Of a stretch of DNA of 8,051 bases, positions 5,447 through 8,051 are shown in pieces. Every line of letters begins with the position of its first letter. The first letter of the stretch is position 1. The notes under the pieces are model-generated. The model saw nothing but the letters and a program-made list of their open reading frames with translations, did no database searches and was not told where the DNA came from. Source of the stretch: an uncultured Mordavella sp. (GTDB taxonomy: Bacteria; Bacillota; Clostridia; Lachnospirales; Lachnospiraceae); the NCBI GenBank assembly GCA_902406105.1, contig CABPCP010000094.1:1-8051 (forward strand), written 5' to 3'. The translations under genes were made by a program, and so were the position numbers.

Positions 5447-6418
5447 ATGGCATTGCAGATTTTTCAGGAAAAAGGGAAGGAAAAAGAGATAGCGTTTTCG
5501 CAGTTTTTAAGCGGACGAGCGGCCAGGGATTATGTGTTTCAGGATACGCCCTATAAGGAGCAGATCCAAAAGGCAGCAAGACTGATAGAAAACGCGGAGG
5601 CCATAGTAATCGGCGCGGGAGCCGGGCTTTCTACGGCGGCAGGGCTGAATTACGGCGGCAGCCGTTTTGCCGAGCATTTTGGCCAGTTTATTGAGAAATA
5701 TGGTTCCGCCAATATGACAGATATGTACAGCGCGGGATTTTATCTTTTCCCGTCAGAAGAGGCGAAATGGGGTTACTGGTCAAAACACGTGCTGGTGAAC
5801 CGCATCGAACCGGAAGGGCTGCCTCTTTACCAGGCGGTCTATAAGCTGGTAAAAGAGAAACCTTATTTTGTCCTGACGACCAATGTAGACCACCAGTTCT
5901 GGAAAGCGGGATTTGAAAATGACCGTATTTTTGCTACCCAGGGAGACTATGGGGAGATCCAGTGCGCAAGAGGCTGTCACCAGAAGGTTTATGACGGGAC
6001 CGATCTTTTTCTTCGGATGGACCAGGCGAGAAAGGACTGTGAGATTCCTTCCAGTATGGTCCCCAAATGCCCGGTCTGCGGCGGCAATATGGCGATGCAT
6101 CTGCGAAGCGACCAATATTTTGTTGAGGATGCCCACTGGAAGGAAGCGGCGGCAAACTATGGGGAGTTCCTAAGAAGTCAGAAAGGGAAGCGGGTAGTAC
6201 TCCTGGAACTTGGCGTTGGTTTCAACACTCCTGTGATCATACGATTCCCCTTTGAGCAGATGGCAGGAGAAGAAAGGAACTGGTCCCTGATCCGGCTGAA
6301 TCTCAATGAGGCGGTGATCCCAGAAAGCCTTGGAGACAGAGGAATAGGAATCGGCGCGGATATCGGGGAGAGCATCCGTGACCTGTGCCAGGCGGTGGGC
6401 CAGAACCAGGAAGAAGTA
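5447..6418 (+). CDS. SirTM-class sirtuin, protein ADP-ribosyltransferase
   Basis: 324-residue Sir2-fold enzyme. The NAD-binding GAGAGLSTAAGLNY is at 56-69, and TTNVDHQF at 144-151 replaces the TQNxDxLH of deacetylases. ATQGDYG at 163-169 puts Gln165 where deacylases have the catalytic His of the HG motif. A zinc ribbon follows (Cys173, Cys177, Cys208, Cys211), then LELGVGFNTPVIIRFPFE, characteristic of the class. Loss of the His and linkage to a macrodomain mark class M sirtuins (SirTM), which mono-ADP-ribosylate proteins using NAD+ rather than deacylate them. In Staphylococcus and Streptococcus the known target is lipoylated GcvH-L. No such target gene is in this window. ATG 5447 sits 7 nt after AAGGAG (5434-5439); GTG 5444, one codon upstream, is too close to it. 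The stop is 6419-6421. The enzyme is cytosolic. Confidence 0.93.
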
Positions 6419-6433
6419 TAGGAGGAGACCATT

Positions 6434-7267
6434 ATGGGAAGAAAAGAGCAGGAGGAACGGCTAGATGATCTTCTTAGGGCCTTTCAAGAGGATTCCATCC
6501 GGTATCGGAATCTGGAAACAGGGGATGACTACCAAGAGAAACGGCTGCTGCTGCGTTCTCTTATGAATATCCGGATGCCGGGAAGTATGCCTGGGGAGGT
6601 GCTGGAAGAGCAGGACGCGTTTCTTAAGGAAGAAGCGCGGGAGAAGGGAATTGTGACACTGGAGGAGATTCCAACAGCAGCCCAACAGTATGGGAGCGGT
6701 CATCCTTATGGGGAAATCTTCTCAATCTGGCAGGGAGATATCACAAGACTTCAGGCAGAGGCCATTGTAAATGCGGCGAATTCTCAGATGCTGGGCTGTT
6801 TTGTGCCCTGCCATGGATGTATTGACAACGCCATCCACAGCGCGGCTGGAATCCAGCTTCGGGAAGCCTGCAGCCATTATATGAGACAGCGGAAGCTGCA
6901 GTATGGAAGGGACTATGAAGAACCCACGGGGCGGGCAATGCTTACAGAAGGATATAATCTTCCGGCCCAGTATGTGATCCATACGGTGGGTCCGATCGTA
7001 AGCGGGCATCTAAATCCTGCTTTGCGGGAAGACCTGCGAAATTGCTATTGGAAGGTACTGGAATGCTGCGTGGAGCACAAGATCCGTTCCGTGGCGTTCT
7101 GCTGCATCAGCACAGGAGAATTCCATTTCCCTAATGATGAGGCGGCTCATATCGCTGTAGAAACGGCAACAGAATTCTTGAAGGCCCATGGAACTGAGTT
7201 TGACCGGATCATTTTCAACGTATTTAAAGATGTGGACCGGGAGCTGTACGAGCGGGAATTAAGATAA
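6434..7267 (+). CDS. Zinc-type macrodomain protein-ADP-ribose hydrolase
   Basis: 277-residue protein linked to SirTM. Residues 1-90 are a charged helical N-terminal region; 91-277 form a macrodomain. Visible motifs are WQGDIT (99-104), VNAANSQMLGC (112-122), CHGCIDNAIHSAAG (126-139), YVIHTVGP and ISTGEFHFPNDEAA, the ADP-ribose-binding loops. The Cys122, His127 and Cys129 pattern matches the zinc site of the Zn-Macro subgroup found with SirTM, which removes the ADP-ribose that SirTM attaches. The metal would help catalysis; this is family knowledge, not visible activity. Start ATG has a strong AGGAGGAG site 6 nt upstream that overlaps the sirtuin stop, and the genes are 12 nt apart, so cotranslation at matched levels is likely. 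No terminator separates it from rrf2. Confidence 0.94.
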   Translation: MGRKEQEERLDDLLRAFQEDSIRYRNLETGDDYQEKRLLLRSLMNIRMPGSMPGEVLEEQDAFLKEEAREKGIVTLEEIPTAAQQYGSGHPYGEIFSIWQGDITRLQAEAIVNAANSQMLGCFVPCHGCIDNAIHSAAGIQLREACSHYMRQRKLQYGRDYEEPTGRAMLTEGYNLPAQYVIHTVGPIVSGHLNPALREDLRNCYWKVLECCVEHKIRSVAFCCISTGEFHFPNDEAAHIAVETATEFLKAHGTEFDRIIFNVFKDVDRELYERELR

Positions 7268-7269
7268 GC

Positions 7270-7288
7270 TGTAATCGTTGACATTACA
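7270..7288. promoter_or_regulatory. Operator 3, TGTAA-N9-TTACA, over the -35 of rrf2
   Basis: TGTAATCGTTGACATTACAA (7270-7289) is the third copy of the inverted repeat, again with TTGACA inside the 9-nt spacer. It begins 3 nt after the macrodomain stop. Its presence at the regulator's own promoter supports autoregulation by the Rrf2 protein. Confidence 0.75.
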
Positions 7289-7306
7289 ATTCTTCCGGTT
7301 TACAAT
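7278..7306 (+). promoter_or_regulatory. Predicted promoter of the Rrf2 gene
   Basis: A perfect -35 TTGACA (7278-7283), a 17-nt spacer, and TACAAT (7301-7306, 5/6). The regulator thus has its own start point within the operon, near 7313, in addition to read-through from the upstream promoter. Confidence 0.75.
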
Positions 7307-7332
7307 GAGAGCTGGAAGGAGATGAACGTTTC

Positions 7333-7761
7333 GTGCAGATTTCAAGTAGATTTACCATCGCCATACATATGCTGACTTGTATGGAGACGTTTCAAGAAGA
7401 TTACAAGATCACCAGTGATTTCCTGGCTTCCAGTATCAACGTGAATCCAGTCATTATTCGCCGGATCCTGTCCCAGCTGCGGGATGCGGGGCTGATCGAA
7501 GTCAAGCGTGGAACTGGGGGCGCAACTATCAGAAAGCCCTTGGAGGAAGTTACGTTTCTGGATGTGTACCAGGCAGTGGAGTGCGTGGAGGAAAACGCTT
7601 TGTTCCACTTTCATGAAAATCCGAATCCAAACTGCCCGGTAGGAAAGAATATCCACAATATCCTGGACGGCAGGCTGCATCAGGTGCAGGCGGCCATGGA
7701 ACGGGAGTTGAACTCCATCACCCTGGCGGATGTGATCCGGGATCTGAACAATTATATCTGA
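7333..7761 (+). CDS. Rrf2-family transcriptional repressor (YwnA-like)
   Basis: 142-residue DNA-binding protein of the Rrf2 family. It starts with the canonical MQISSRFTIAIHML. The winged HTH spans about residues 25-68 with recognition helix PVIIRRILSQLRDAG and wing KRGTGGATIRKP. A helical dimerisation region follows, containing NPNCPVGKNI and a C-terminal helix. Cysteines are only Cys16, Cys84 and Cys101. The three closely spaced cysteines that bind Fe-S in IscR/NsrR are absent, so it resembles the YwnA/CymR-like branch. It probably represses the operon through the TGTAA-N9-TTACA sites. The start is GTG: AAGGAG (7316-7321) lies 11 nt upstream, rather far, and the ATG at 7322 is out of frame and touches that site. 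Cys101 could sense a thiol or oxidant, but this is only inference. Confidence 0.93.
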   Translation: MQISSRFTIAIHMLTCMETFQEDYKITSDFLASSINVNPVIIRRILSQLRDAGLIEVKRGTGGATIRKPLEEVTFLDVYQAVECVEENALFHFHENPNPNCPVGKNIHNILDGRLHQVQAAMERELNSITLADVIRDLNNYI

Positions 7762-7793
7762 ACAGGGGCGCCCTTTTGAGGCGCCTCCTGTTC
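7760..7793 (+). terminator. Rho-independent-like terminator after the sirtuin operon
   Basis: GAACAGGGGCGCC (7760-7772) pairs with GGCGCC-T-CCTGTTC (7780-7793) in a 13-bp stem with one bulged T and the 7-nt loop CTTTTGA. It begins in the rrf2 stop codon. The tail TCTATTGTTTC is only moderately T-rich. It also lies just after the stop of the convergent minus-strand gene and may serve both, though no T-run follows on the minus strand. Confidence 0.75.
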
Positions 7794-7794
7794 T

Positions 7795-8051
7795 CTATTG
7801 TTTCCCATATTTTTCTAGATGATCGGCAGCCTCCTTCTCAGTTAAGGAATAGGCTTCCTGGATTTTGGCCAAAATCTCTTCCTTTGTTAACTGCAATTCT
7901 TGAAGCGTACAGATCAAGCGGCGCAGTCCTTCCTGAAGACCATGAGCTTCCCCGGCCTGGTAGCCGTCCTCGTAGCCTTCCTGCTTCATTGCTTTCTCAT
8001 ATTTTTCCTGATCAAAGGTTTCCAGTACCATCTGCACTACCTCCGCTCTCT
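7795..8051 (-). CDS. C-terminal part of a probable Rpn/PD-(D/E)XK transposase-like protein, N-terminus beyond window
   Basis: The reverse-strand frame is open from the right edge to the TAG at 7795-7797, about 84 residues. GTG 8037 is the first usable start inside, but the codons before it (R-A-E-V) stay open and no ribosome site precedes it, so the gene most likely begins outside. The sequence reads MVLETFDQEKYEKAMKQEGYEDGYQAGEAHG, then a charged helical segment ending with LTEKEAADHLEKYGKQ. A short linker followed by the Gly-Glu-rich helical EGYEDGYQAGEAHGLQEG stretch is typical of the C-terminal tail of Rpn/PD-(D/E)XK family 'transposase' proteins, abundant in Lachnospiraceae. The nuclease domain itself is not in the window, so the family call is tentative. 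Confidence 0.6.
   Translation of the reverse strand, partial: RAEVVQMVLETFDQEKYEKAMKQEGYEDGYQAGEAHGLQEGLRRLICTLQELQLTKEEILAKIQEAYSLTEKEAADHLEKYGKQ

Noticed and set aside
7322..7332. ATG 7322 as the start of the Rrf2 gene
   Set aside because: It is out of frame with the Rrf2 reading frame and touches the ribosome site; GTG 7333 gives MQISSRF.

Overview
The window looks like chromosomal DNA from a Gram-positive anaerobe of the Bacillota, most likely a Lachnospiraceae-type gut Clostridium. This rests on the moderate GC content, purine-rich AAGGAG-type ribosome binding sites, TTGACA/TATAAT-type promoters, occasional GTG starts and the protein families present; no rRNA or marker gene confirms it. 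There are ten CDSs. The two at the window edges are incomplete. No tRNA, rRNA, CRISPR array or insertion sequence was seen.

Layout. (1) 1-1019, minus: a PLP-dependent group II amino-acid decarboxylase running off the left edge. It is divergent from a LysR regulator (1145-2116, plus). The LysR stop overlaps the start of a fluoride channel gene (crcB/fluC, 2113-2478), which is followed by a GNAT acetyltransferase (2528-3040). (2) 3052-3789, minus: a classical short-chain dehydrogenase, divergent from a second LysR regulator (3946-4791). Their back-to-back promoters meet in the intergenic region, and a 29-bp inverted repeat covers the LysR -10 and start point. (3) 4956-7761, plus: a compact ADP-ribosylation cassette. 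Its order is an NAD(P)-binding Rossmann protein that has lost its N-terminal nucleotide-binding half, a SirTM-class sirtuin with Gln in place of the catalytic His, a zinc-type macrodomain hydrolase, and an Rrf2-family repressor. (4) 7795-8051, minus: the C-terminal tail of what is probably an Rpn/PD-(D/E)XK transposase-like protein, running off the right edge.

How the parts fit. The best candidate for an unusual system is block 3. SirTM enzymes add ADP-ribose to proteins and the linked macrodomain removes it. In the described staphylococcal and streptococcal loci the target is a lipoylated GcvH-like protein encoded beside them with a lipoate ligase. Neither gene is present between the operon promoter and the terminator here; instead there is a YwnB-like NAD(P)-binding protein and a YwnA-like Rrf2 regulator. 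Three copies of TGTAA-N9-TTACA tie the block together: one over the -35 of the operon promoter, one in its leader, and one over the -35 of the rrf2 promoter. This predicts that the Rrf2 protein represses the operon and itself. Blocks 1 and 2 are standard LysR/target divergent pairs.
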